Source: Geosiphon pyriformis (Eukaryota; Glomeromycota; Glomeromycetes; Archaeosporales; Geosiphonaceae). From it: a stretch of 64,000 nucleotides of DNA. The translations under genes and the position numbers were made by a program. Below the pieces are notes generated by a model, which saw nothing but the letters and a program-made list of their open reading frames with translations, was not told the origin of the DNA and made no database searches. Positions 35,700 through 47,600 of this stretch are shown here, in pieces. Positions within the stretch are counted from its first letter, which is position 1. The number at the start of each line of letters is the position of its first letter. Where the stretch lies: positions 1,254,054-1,318,053 of the forward strand of contig JAAOMT010000602.1 in NCBI GenBank assembly GCA_016748015.1. Reading direction: 5' to 3'.

Positions 35700-38600
35700 T
35701 ATTGAATTATTCAGTTGTATTATATGAGGAACTTTAAATATATATAGAAGAGGTCATGGATATATGGTTCAAGTTTTTTAGCAAAGAAAATATTCCCTGA
35801 ACCAAATCATTCTGTAGGGCACACAAATTTTGCATAAACTTTTAACCTTACACTCGTCCAGGATCGATCATTTTATCAATTGAATTCAAGTTGTGTTATG
35901 AAAATATTGGTTCGAATGTTTCAAGATTTTCAGAATCTCTAAAAAGAAATTTAGAGAATACCCAATGTAAATATTTTTCTTTTATTTAGAATGTTCACTC
36001 GTTTAATAAATATATAAAACAATCCTATTAGGTTTTGAAATTTTAAAACTTAAGCACACAAAATAATGATAAAAATGAGGTTGTACCATATTATTTGCTT
36101 CATATAACCTATATTTTTTAACTAGCTAAAATGAAAAAAGAATATACCACCAAGTTGCTAAAGATTCAGAATATAATAGTAGATAAAAAATTCTCTGTAG
36201 TTCCTGGTTAATTATCAATTTCACAATTTCAAAACGAACGTTACAACAGCCAAAGGCCACCTATGGTGTTCAAATAATTTAAATAGACAATTTTCAAACC
36301 TTTCTTTATCATTTTTGTCCGGACTTTCCCATAGGGAATTTTTGAAATTGACAAAAAGCTCAAGAATACATCAATTAAATCATATATATTTCGCAAATGT
36401 GAGAATTAAAATTATATAAAGTTTACTTCTCCGAATTCATAATTATGAACTGAAAACAGCTTTCCTGTAGATGCCAAGTAAAATGAGAATTTTTTTTTGC
36501 ATACTATCTATGTTAAGCGTCATAAATATTCAGCTAAAGCCTACTACTTACTTGAAATTTTATTTAAATTGGTTCTTCCAGCACAAACCCTAGTATAATA
36601 ATAAAAATTTAATCATTTTAACTTTATAATCCTTTGTAAATATATTTACCATCTTTTCACATATATATAGAAAGTTGGACGAAGGATCCTATGATGCAAT
36701 TTAGCTTTATTTCTTGCAGGTATTATAGTTTATGCAACCTATTACTGTTTGAAATTTTACAATATAAAATAACATCCCATTTGTAAGCTTTTAAGTTTAG
36801 AAAATAAGTTTAAAAGTTTTTATGTTTGGCTCTTGTTGTAAAAGCAAACAAAATCAATTAGTATGAAATGTCTATTATTCAAACTCATTATATTAAAAAT
36901 CATCATGCTTACTTAACAAATTGAATTTCTCAATTTCAGAAAAGAAATCAATTTTGATTTTTTTAATGAACCAACATATTTTAATCAAATTTAGTTCTAA
37001 ATAATATTTTGTATTTCCTGCGAAACATTTGATAATTCTCTAATGTTAAAAAGGTAAATCTTAAACTTTCAACAAAAAGTGTAATTCCTCTCAAGTAAAC
37101 ATATTGTTGAACTAAATAAAACTAATTAAATCAAAAATTATTATTTTATTAAAAATTACTTTTAACTTTTTTGAAATTAATTCTGGTTTTCTCAATCGAA
37201 ATGTGAATTGGCTAATTTTTCCTGCTCAAAATATTTTATGACTAAATGGCTTAATTTTTTCATAAAATTTTCAAAAGCTTTTTCTGTAAGTGGTCCTGAA
37301 TTTATTTCGTTTAAAAAATTTTTTATTTTTTTTTACCATATCCCTGGACTTACATAAGTTTCGAAATTTTGCCTTTAACTTAAAAAGGAAAATACCTATA
37401 TCAAAAAGTTTTATGCATTGACGAATTTTAGCAAAAAAATTTTCAATGTGTTGTTTTTTTTAAATTCCTAAACAAATTTAATTATTTTTTAGCCGATTCA
37501 AAGAATACCACATTTTACATCAATACAACTCGAAAATCTACCATCTATAGTCAAATGAAAAAAAAACAGGAATTTCTGATAATCTTTGATCTCACAAAAT
37601 AAGCCAATTTCGTCATCATTTAACAATTTATTACCAAACAATTAAATCATAAGTTAATGAGTTGTTGCTTTTTTTGGCTAAGGTCCTGAATCTTTACTAT
37701 TGATTTTATTATACCAGCACTTTCTTATTTATGGGTCATTTTTCAAAACAAACGGATCATGCGATTCTGAATAGGAAGCCAAACATGTGTAACCAGCATT
37801 TCACAAATTAATATGGATGGCTTACCAATCAATGAAAAAACTCGTGTAACGTTTTAATCTTTTAGTTAACCTTTCCCCTAACAAAAGTGACCTAAAATAT
37901 TCTCTACACAGTGATAAATAAATAAATTCACAGCCACCAGATCTATCCATTATATACGTGAATGCGCATACGTTAATGAAATGTGATGATAAACTTTTTT
38001 ATGGTAATAATTGTTAAAATGAAATTTCAACACAAAATGAGAAAAACCAGAATGAATAATTTTTTTTGAATTGATTCTTCTAAGAAAGTTCCAGGTTTCT
38101 GTTTATTGTAAATTAATCAATTTGTTATCCAGGAAGTTTTTATAAACTACCCCTTCAATGACTCGAGAGGTTTTTTGCAATTAGCTATTTCATCTTAATG
38201 TATAATATTATTCTTTGAAGATTTGACCGAGAATTTTAGATAAAAGTAATTTTATACTTATACGTTTAAAAAAATAATGAGGGTAAGAAAACAGTACAAA
38301 CTAACTAAACTAATCTCAAGAAGTCAATTAATTAATTAATACCAAATGTTCCCTTTTTAACATTTAATTTTCACTTCACATCTGGGGTGAGGATTTGCAC
38401 TAATCATTTGACGATAATGTTACATGTATTTAAATTTTTGATTTCCTTTTCAAAAGTCCTGATTTTGAGCCCTAAAATCTAATTTTGGAATGCGAAAAAA
38501 ATAAGGTAAGCCTCATTCCTAAGCAACTAAGCAGATTTTTCCATTAATTGCGTTAGACTGATTTATTTCAAGACTCAGATGATTGGCGTTAAAGGCTCCT

Positions 38601-38825
38601 CCGCTGTAACAACAATTAATATTTGTGTTACATTTTCTTGCGTGCGCCCACCAAATACCCACACAGTACAACCCCCCGAAAAAATGCATATTTGATCCAA
38701 AGGGTTATTTGGTAGATATTTTTATATTGTTGGGTCATTTTCCCCAAAAGAAGCATCCAACCCTTTACAACTTAAAACACGAAATATCTTGGGCTCTTTC
38801 CGTTTTTTGAGAAACCTCACAAATC
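35700..38825. other. AT-rich intergenic region
   Basis: Nothing recognised. A less AT-rich patch near 38590-38820 precedes the gene at 38826 and may be its promoter and leader; the frame at 38625-38810 has no supporting evidence. Confidence 0.55.
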
Positions 38826-39636
38826 ATGCAATATCTTCAAACTACTACCAAATTTTTACTCCAAGGTATGTAATACTGTGATTCAGAAAATCCCTTACTT
38901 CAAGGAAAGGGATCTTAGTTGCATATGTTACTTGAACTTGGGCACAAAAATTTCCAGTAATAAGGTGTAAAGATTTTTCGTACTTGCTTTCCTTTAAGAA
39001 TTTAAATAGTAAAAATCTCCAGATTTGACCTTATGAAAATTTTAAAAGAAATAAATATTTAACGCATTGCATAAGTAAAGAATAAATCATATCGCTCAAA
39101 ATTTTCAATTTTTTTTTTTGAAAAAAGGTGGTCGATGGGAAATTCCTGAGGACCTTGCCTTTCATACAAAGTTATCTATACAAGAACCAACCCTCGAAAA
39201 ACTATACCATGCAAATGTACCTGTTCCGTTAACAAAAGAAGAATCATTTCCTGAAAACTGGGAACTAGAATCAATATATTCAACTTCAAGTCAGTCAACA
39301 ATCAAAGATGATGAAGAAATTCCTCCAACACCTACCAGCAATTTTCCATTTTCATCATATAACTACTTTCTGGAAACAATCTTTGAGAAAAATTCCCTAG
39401 AAAAAAATTCTCAATTATACAAAGAACCAGCCAAGACACGAGTTCGCTCGAAGTCAAAGCGAAAAAGTATACCAACTCGATCTCCTAAAAAGAGTCAAGA
39501 TGGAACTGCTGTATTTGGAGCTTGCCAAGTTTACGAAATTTATAATAGGAATCCAATGTGCTTGCTTGATTATGTTCAGTCAACTCGAAAGAATAAAATG
39601 AAACTTAGAACACAAAACAAAAAACAAAAGGTATAA
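38826..39636 (+). CDS. Unrecognised basic protein, two exons
   Basis: Exon 2 has a strongly protein-like frame opening without an ATG. Joining 38826-38865 (ATG, donor AAG/GTATGT) to 39128-39636 across a 262-nt intron ending T-rich...AAAAAAG/GT gives 182 aa, in phase, with an in-frame TGA just before the ATG. The N-terminus reads MQYLQTTTKFLLQGGRWEIP. A Ser/Thr/Pro-rich acidic middle follows, then a basic patch at about 120-137 (RVRSKSKRKSIPTRSPKK) that could be a nuclear localisation signal, then a Lys-rich end. No domain is recognised. The stop lies within AAG/GTATAA, itself a possible donor, so a further exon cannot be excluded. Confidence 0.6.
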
Positions 39637-40065
39637 CAAAACTAAATTTCAAAGGTCATAGTGAGTCGCACAAAAAATGACTTTAACTTTACTGATTTCT
39701 CAAATCAATCCTTTAAACGCTTCTCAGCGCTGCTGACGAATCTAAATCTTTATTTTGGGTAAAAAAATTTCTAATAAATCATTCCGACTCCCGAGTACGT
39801 CTCTCATCACCTATACAGAATAGACGAGAAAAAACTTTGAGATTTCTCACTTTTTAATATTGAGAATATTATTCAAAACAATGGAAGTTTTTGAGCATTT
39901 AAGTTGCTCTTCCAGATCTTTCTAAAGTTACGAGAATTTGAATTAGAGTCTAGTTTTAAAGATAGATGACTTGCTGTCGATTAAAGAGAAATTTTAAAAA
40001 ATATAACATCATCAACAATGCTGTCATATTTTTTTCTTGGTTTTATTTCATATCATGTTTGGGCA

Positions 40066-40407
40066 TCAAATCCTTGTGAAAGTTTGAAATCTAGACTGGA
40101 ATATTAATGAACTGTCTTTATGTAGATGAACTGCAACTAAAAGTTTATATATAGACATTTTATATGCATTGCTGTATAGGGTTCGCAGAGGAAGCCTGAA
40201 GCTCGTTGAAATATTTCGAAATACAATGATTCCAATCATGAGCTGATAGACCAACAGAAAAATGAGATCACACAGAAGATAGAATTTTTCATATAAACAA
40301 AAAAATAGCTCTTTGGAATAAATAGAAAAAATCAACATAAATGTCACCCTCGAGCAATTATTCCTGAATTCATCTACGGAAGTTCCCATAAGTAAATTAA
40401 TATTCAT
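40066..40407 (-). CDS. Possible small membrane protein, unrecognised
   Basis: A 113-codon ATG-initiated frame with hydrophobic stretches FMLIFSIYS and LLCDLIFLLVYQLMIGIIVF, and moderately complex composition. A donor-like sequence (AAAG/GTAAGG) lies just upstream on the same strand near 40425, so it may be a fragment of a larger gene whose other exons I could not place. It may also be chance. Confidence 0.25.
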   Translation of the reverse strand: MNINLLMGTSVDEFRNNCSRVTFMLIFSIYSKELFFCLYEKFYLLCDLIFLLVYQLMIGIIVFRNISTSFRLPLRTLYSNAYKMSIYKLLVAVHLHKDSSLIFQSRFQTFTRI

Positions 40408-42536
40408 TTCAGTGGTTTTCCTTACCTTTAGAAAATTACTTTCGCAGTCTGGGTGAGATTATGGACAAATATTCAAGGCAGAATATTGCATAAAAATATA
40501 ATAGATTTGTAGAAATTTATCAACGATTTATGAAACACTGTACTCAAGTCACCAAAATATCAAAAATTTCGAAAAATGAATTTCAACTCATGTCAGAATA
40601 ATCATCATATGGGCTAATTAAATTAATCACAGGTAAGTGAAATTATTTGGCATTGTTTTTATTTGTAAAGATTCCATGCAAACCAATTCTTGCTTTATTA
40701 TTATCCTTTTTGCTCAAGAACCTTCAACGAACAAATAATTTGTCATAGACATTTATTTTTTCAAATTAAAATTTTAAATATATATCTGCTAAAAATAAGT
40801 ATCTGATTAGGATAAGGCTTATTAAACTGCCGTAGATATCTATGAACAATTTTGCAACGTTATGTCGTCTGATTGGGCAATGAAATTAAAGAATAGACGT
40901 TTGATTTCTAATAACTTTGGTAAAAGGTATTTTTTGCTCAAAGCCTTATCATTTGTTAATTAAAACATAATGAACGATGTAATATTTATTTTAATAAATA
41001 ACAATCTATTCAATTGTCAAAAAAAAATTTGTTGTAATTATTTGTTTTACTAAAATTTTAAAGTCTGTATTACAGAGAAAGAATTTTTGAGCTCATTTGA
41101 AAAGACCTTTCAAGTATCCCTGACAAAGTAGCCGACTTCTTAAGTTTTATACATAAAATCAGATTTCTTTCCTTCCATGGTCAAATAAAACCAAGTTTTG
41201 ATATCCTTATATCAAACTAGTGTTTTTATGGCTTTTCATTTATCGAGTTGTAATTTTCTAAAGATAGGCAGGATATATAATTAATTTTCTTTCAACAATT
41301 GGAATCTCTGCTGACTTAGAAAGCTTTATGCGTCTTGCTTTGCAGAATTAATTGTTGTAAATGTACGCAGGAGCTTTGCATTAACCACATTGAGAAGGGG
41401 ATTACAAAATGCCTTTGTTCAATCCTTGCTTACTAGATTTAATTTTTACATGAGATAATCACAGTACCCAATCAATTTGGCTTTCTACAAAAGTTATTCT
41501 ATCTAAATTGTTGACATTTGACAGAAAACAATGAAAAATTATAACTTCAATGACACCATTCTATTCCCCATTTTGCAAATTATTAACGCATACTTCTTAA
41601 GCTTACCCGGAAGCTCGGATGTTTTTTGGCATCAGGAATGACTAAATATCTGTGAACATCATTTCAGAAAACTACTGAAAGTGCTTTTCCACACCTTTTA
41701 CTACACATTATTTTACCGCAGAGATTTTCAAAATCTGAAGTGTTATTGATCAAGCTTCTAAAAAAAAGTTTACTAATATACCGGTTGACATATTATAATA
41801 TTTCGTCCAATATTATGTAATGAAATTTTCTTTTCGAATCATTTATCATCAAAGTCTTTTTAATTAAATGCTATAAACAAAAAATGTGGGATATTTTTGA
41901 AATGAATAGAAAGGCTAAAAACAAATAGGTCTAATTGTTTTTTAAAGAATTACTCAACATTTTGAATTTACTATATCAAAGACTCTTGAAAAGGCTACAA
42001 GAAGTTAATGAATTTTAATTGATAATAATGGCGTTTTCACAAACCTAAGATTGTTTTGGGAAGTGACTATTTACATTGCTGTTTTTCAGAGAGATCTTTT
42101 CAGTGAATTAAATCAAACTCACGTCGCAATGTGAATTCGTTAAAATTTATTGATTGATTTGGAGGAGAAATGGAGACCCAAACAAAAAGATGATTAAACC
42201 TTGAATATTTTTAGCATTATTTAATTGATGTTATTTATCATATTCAGATATTTTGGAACAAGCTGACATCAGAAGTAAGTCATCCCCAGCCAAAGCAATT
42301 TTATATAAACGTATGCAAATAGGCTTAGCTAGTTAAAATTGAGTTCAAACACCAATAACAATTTTGTATCCTGCTCGAAAAAAGTTTTCAACTTTAAAAA
42401 ATTATGAACTTTTAAAAATTATTTCAACTCTTGGATCTTGGTTAATTTTCTCCTTTTTGATTTTTAAAGTCATACTGTGGTATCTTGACCACATCAGCTG
42501 AAATATTTTTTTTGAAATTAAAAAATTTCAAGAAAT
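40408..42536. other. AT-rich intergenic region
   Basis: Nothing recognised. Confidence 0.6.
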
Positions 42537-44621
42537 TCAATTCTTTTCGCTTCCAACAACCACATTGTCAAGTTCCTTTTTCGCTGACCTATGCCGATCA
42601 CTTTCAAAATCACATTCAAGCAATGGTACATTCTTTGCCTTTTTCACAAATTTGTATCCCAAAAAAAGGAGTAAAAATATTGGAGGGCAAATGTACGCTA
42701 CCAAAATCGCTTGGATATTAACGCCATTTTTATCAGTGAAAGAACTGTATCCTTGGGTGAACATGACCAGAATAATGAGAATGAAGGAAAAGATGGGGCC
42801 AAAGGGGTAAAGCATTGCTTTGTATGGTAATTCTGACAATGAACGTTTCTTAAAGAAAGTTGATGCAAATTTAGTTTGAAAATTGGAAAAAAGAAAAGCT
42901 CAAAGAGGTAGGTAAAATATCTAACCTGTGCCACATAAGCTCTTCGAAATCTCCAATGGGTAAAGCTTATTCCAGCCCATTGAATAAACCCAGCAACTCC
43001 AGTAAGGTTTACTAACCAAAAATAAACCTTTTCTTTTCCAAAAAGAGAAGTTAAAAATGTCAAGGCACCGATTAAAGAAGTTGCCAATAATGCAGGAATA
43101 GGAATTCCATTGCTGTTGATCCGTTTAAAAATTCTTGGAGCTTGATCTTCTAACGCTAGGTTGTATAAAACTCGTGATGCCGCATATAATCCAGAGTTTC
43201 CTGCTGACAAAACTAAAAAACGTTCCCTTATTCTTGAAAACTTTTAACGACAAGATGAAATATTTAAAAGAGATATCTTGAGGTTGTACTATACCAGTCG
43301 TGACAATAATAGCATTCATAAAATGTGAAGCCCCATTAAAACCAGTCAATTGAAGAGCCAAGGTGAATGGGCTAACTTTGATATCTTCAGTATCGTTGAG
43401 AAGTCGTTTATCATTGTAAGGAATCAAAAGACCAATGACCAAAATGGCCAAAATATAAAATATGAGTATACGCCAAAATACTTGTTTAATCGCTTTTGGA
43501 ACATTCTGATAAAAATTGGAGAATTTTTGTTTCAGTAATCGCGTAAAATTTGAGATCAAATAAAGGAACTAAGGCTTACTTTCTCGGGGTTAGCTGATTC
43601 CCCAGCTGCAATCCCAACAAGTTCAGTGCCTTGAAATGAAAAACCAGCTACAAGAAAAACCGATAAAGTCCCTTGAAATCCATTGTGAAATGGGTCCAAA
43701 TTGAAATTCTTTGCACCAATATATTCTCTGGGTTTTCCAATAGCTCCGAAATCAAGCAATAATCCAACAAAAATAAATAATATAACCGTTAAAACCTAAG
43801 GAAAAAGTTAGATTTAGACTCCAACATTAGCCTTGAAATTAAATCCATGCGGGCAATCCAAATGAGTCGGAATTCTTTATGACCTCAGCTTTTTACCTTA
43901 CTCATTGCAAACCAGTATTCTGCCTCACCATAGCCTTTTACAGAAAAAAGATTAAATGAGACCATAATCAAAAGAAATACCATACTCCATATCCACGAAG
44001 GAACCTTGGGAAGCCAAAAATCCATTACAATGCCAGCGGCTGAAATCTCAGTTGCAACAGTTATAGAACATGAATACTATAGATAAAATTTAGGGATATC
44101 CTATTTTAGCTGAACGTAGTCAATTTTTCATTATTAATGCTTTGAAATGAAACCGTTCAACTTGCCCAATAATTGTAACCGAGAGCAAACCCTAAAGCCG
44201 GATTCACAAATCTTTTGGCATAAGTGTTGAAAGAACCGGAAATTGGTAGGAAGGTAGCCATTTCACCAAGCGAAGACATAACAAAATATACCATTATGCC
44301 AATAACTCCATAAGCTAAAAGGGTTCCACCCGGACCTCCTTGTGCAACTGATGCGCCTGACCCCAAGAATAATCCCGTACCTGCAAAAATTGGATTTGAA
44401 TATAACAGCTCTTACCCAAATATTCTTATAGCTCAAGAAGTTTTGATCCGAACATTGTATCAACAATTACCAATCGTCCCACCAATCGAAATCATAGTCA
44501 AGTGTCTCGCACTTAATCGCCGTTTAAGTTCATTTTTTTCTTTCTTCTCTTCAGCATTGTTATTATTAATCCCGTTAGCGATTTCTTGATGCACCATATC
44601 TAACGAATTTTTCGTGGTCAT
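42537..44621 (-). CDS. Fungal amino-acid permease (APC superfamily, YAT-type), seven exons
   Basis: Proton-coupled amino-acid uptake at the plasma membrane, by family. Exons (minus): 44621-44471, 44380-44166, 44076-43897, 43795-43580, 43505-43295, 43212-42926 and 42848-42537, giving 523 aa, the usual permease length, with all seven in phase. Hallmarks follow in order: a hydrophilic, Lys-rich N-terminus; LKRRLSARHLTMISIGGTIG and TGLFLGSG of TM1 (about 33-60); SLGEMATFLPISGSF (TM2 loop); GYNYWYSCSITVATEISAAG (TM3); AGFSFQGTELVGIAAGESAN (TM6 region); SAGNSGLYAASRVLY (TM8); and QWAGISFTHWRFRRA and ELPYKAMLYPFGP near TM10-11. About 12 spans are expected. Intron 2 appears to be a GC-AG intron. The hydrophilic C-terminus ends VVVGSEKN. 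Substrate range cannot be read from sequence; AM-fungal AAP-type permeases are the likely relatives. Confidence 0.93.
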
Positions 44622-47600
44622 TATAAAATGATTTTTTTAATCGAAAAGAATTAGTGAAAAACTTATGTCCGTCTTCTTTGGATTTTATTTTTATACATGT
44701 ATAAATTTGGGTTTCTGGAAAAATCATGTATTTGGACAAATTTGTTGATGTATTATTTAATATTCACAAATCAAATCCTCCGAATGGCCGAGTGCCATCA
44801 ATTGATCAGTTGATCTAATGCTTTAATTAGTAACTCCATTTTTCAAGGATCAAAAGAGAGTTAAAATTGCAAGAACAAACGGAATGAAAAATCCATCTTA
44901 GATTAAAGAACCCTTATTTGTGAATAAAATCAAAGATCTCTGTATATGTTGTGCCCCAAATCAAAATTGGGTAAAAGTTAGAATTAATGACTAACATTTT
45001 GATTTAGGGGGCACGAGATGCTGCATATCCCAATTGTCAATCGGGGTAATTCAAAGGTACAACATTTAAACAAATTTGGTAAATCAATTTTTCAATGATT
45101 GGTTTTGTATCTAGCAACAAACATATGTCACCGTATCAAAAAGGAAACTAAATGTTTAAATAACAAAATAGAAATTAAAGAAAAAAATTCCAGATGAGTA
45201 CCATCATTATAGATTCCAATATTTGGTGGGAAGATTCACTTTCCAGATCCATTTTAACAAAATATATTACCTTTTATTTTATCCAATTAGAGGATTTAAG
45301 CGGGCAAATCAAAAGAGTTTCAGATTACAAATTTTTTTATGAGTACTCCGTTTAGTCTTTTTAGGCCAAACTGGTGTTTTGGGAGATTAGTAGGATATTC
45401 CACATGTGAAACAAAATATGACCATTTTATTATAACAGAGAACAAATTGTTGGCACCTCTTCCATATTTTAGACATCTTTTGCATCTCAGAGTAGTAGGC
45501 ATTACGCTTTCCAAGTTAAATTTATTATTTTTTGAATAAAAAAAGGTATTAATTTTCAAAAAAGAAATTCACAATCCTTAAAATAATTTTCAAAATGCAA
45601 AATAACTTACGGACACAGGGGGAGATACAAAATATAAGGATATATGTTTTATTAAAGATTTTCAAGGCGAAAATCGATCATATACTGGACAAAATAAGAT
45701 TTAAAAGTTTCAATTTAATTTGTAAAAAGAATTAAAAAATAAAAAGCAAATTGAGAAAAATTTTGTAAACTTTTTTTAATCATTTAAATAAGAAAGGAAA
45801 TTTTTCATGTGTTCCTTTTTCTCTTTCATTTTTTTCGCTATATATGATTATTTAAAGTTAAAGTTAACGACTTTGTCTTTATTAAAAATTTAAACTAATT
45901 TGTTTAAAAAAGTCTTTTTTTATTCTTTTATTTTTTTAGTTAAATGAATGCTATTATTATAAACTTTATAGCTTGGAAACATAAAAAAATTTTCTTTTAT
46001 GAACTTTTAATAAAATTTAAAAAAATAATTAACGGCTAATTTTTTTTTAATTGCAAAAGTTTTTTCATGGTTAAAAATATTAAGCTAAAGTAAGAGTATA
46101 TTTATTCAAATGTAAACATTAAGTAATATATTTTTTTTATTTTAAATTATACAAAAACGTTAAAGTTCGTAGTCTTTTTTATAAAGATGTTTATAAATAT
46201 TGAAAAAAACATTTATTGTAAATGACTCAAAAGAAAAAATATATTTATGTAAAATTGTTAATGTATTAATTTAAATTCATTATTCAAATGTGTTATTAAG
46301 AAAAAACTCTTTTTCTTTCCTAATTTTATAGCCACAACCAGAGCAAAGAATAAGAAAAAGCAATCACCACTTTCTCTACAATAATTATTAAAGCAACAAC
46401 CCAACAAGTCCTCTTAATTGTAGAGACAGTTAGATAAAGCATTATGAAAATGCTTTTCTTATTTATTATAAATACAAAACAATCTTTAGTTGTTTCTTTT
46501 CTTTTTTAGCTCAAAGTAGTTTTCTAGCCAAAATTTTTGCAAAATAATTCATAATGTTGTTATTACCACTATAAAAAGCTTCAAAATTTTTAACAATAAA
46601 TCAGTAATTGAGCTACTGTTTTTTTGACCACATTTATTATTACTTTGCCAATAACTACAAAGACCAATCAGCTATTACTACTATTTAATATTATAATTAT
46701 TGATTCCTTTGAAATTCTAAAGAAAAGTTTTTCTTTTGGTGTTTCTTAAAGCACCAGTTTTTTGTTTTCTAAAACTTTGAGTTTTTTATTCAGTTGAATG
46801 TTTTACTAGCTGCATAATTATAATAATACATTTCTTAATCTAGACAACAGCATCTATTAAAACAAGATTAACAATTATGTTACAAGTGTGTAAAACATTA
46901 TGAAAATTTTTGGATTGTTTTAAAATATTCTAAATGTTTTATAAATAATTAATAAAAGATCAGAAATATAAGAATATGAAAAAAAGCTAAATCTGTTTCC
47001 AATTTTTTAAGTGGAGCAGTACCAGTTACAAAACAAATTTCAAATAGTATTACTTATTAATCTTTTAGCTTTATCTGGTTTCAGTCTTGTTAGCCTAGTT
47101 TTACCACAACAAATTAATTGTATTGCCAAATTTAAAAAGCTGTATAAATAATAAATAGTTTAATATTCAGTTAAATCTTGATTAAATTTATTCCAAGGAA
47201 TAAATAAAAAGTGTTTAATTTAACATAGTAACAAATTATTTCATATTTAAATTCCAATTAAAAAACTGTAATGATTTTTCAAAAAACTTAAATTAATTTG
47301 TGCAACAAAAATTTTAGCATATGAAATAATTTTTTATCGAAAATTTCAGATTTTATTTTCTGAGTAATAAGATCACAAAATAGGTTATCTAAGCTAAACC
47401 CGGGATTTTCTTGTATATTAAATAAAAAGTAAATATTCAAAAAAAACCTTAGCTAAGCAAAATAAGAAAAAAGATTCTTACAAAGATTTTTTCAAATAAT
47501 ACGAATATTTTTTTTTTTGGATTGAAACCATATTTCTTCTTTTTTCGAAGACTTTTATTGGTTCCCATAATAAATTAACATATTTTAATATGTATGAGCA

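Noticed and set aside
42485-42810. Plus-strand ORFs antisense to the permease 3' exon
   Set aside because: Shadows of the well-supported minus-strand permease frame.
45320-45559. Overlapping ORFs on both strands in the 45-kb desert
   Set aside because: Somewhat richer composition, but no start context, splice partner or known motif on either strand; cannot be supported as a gene.
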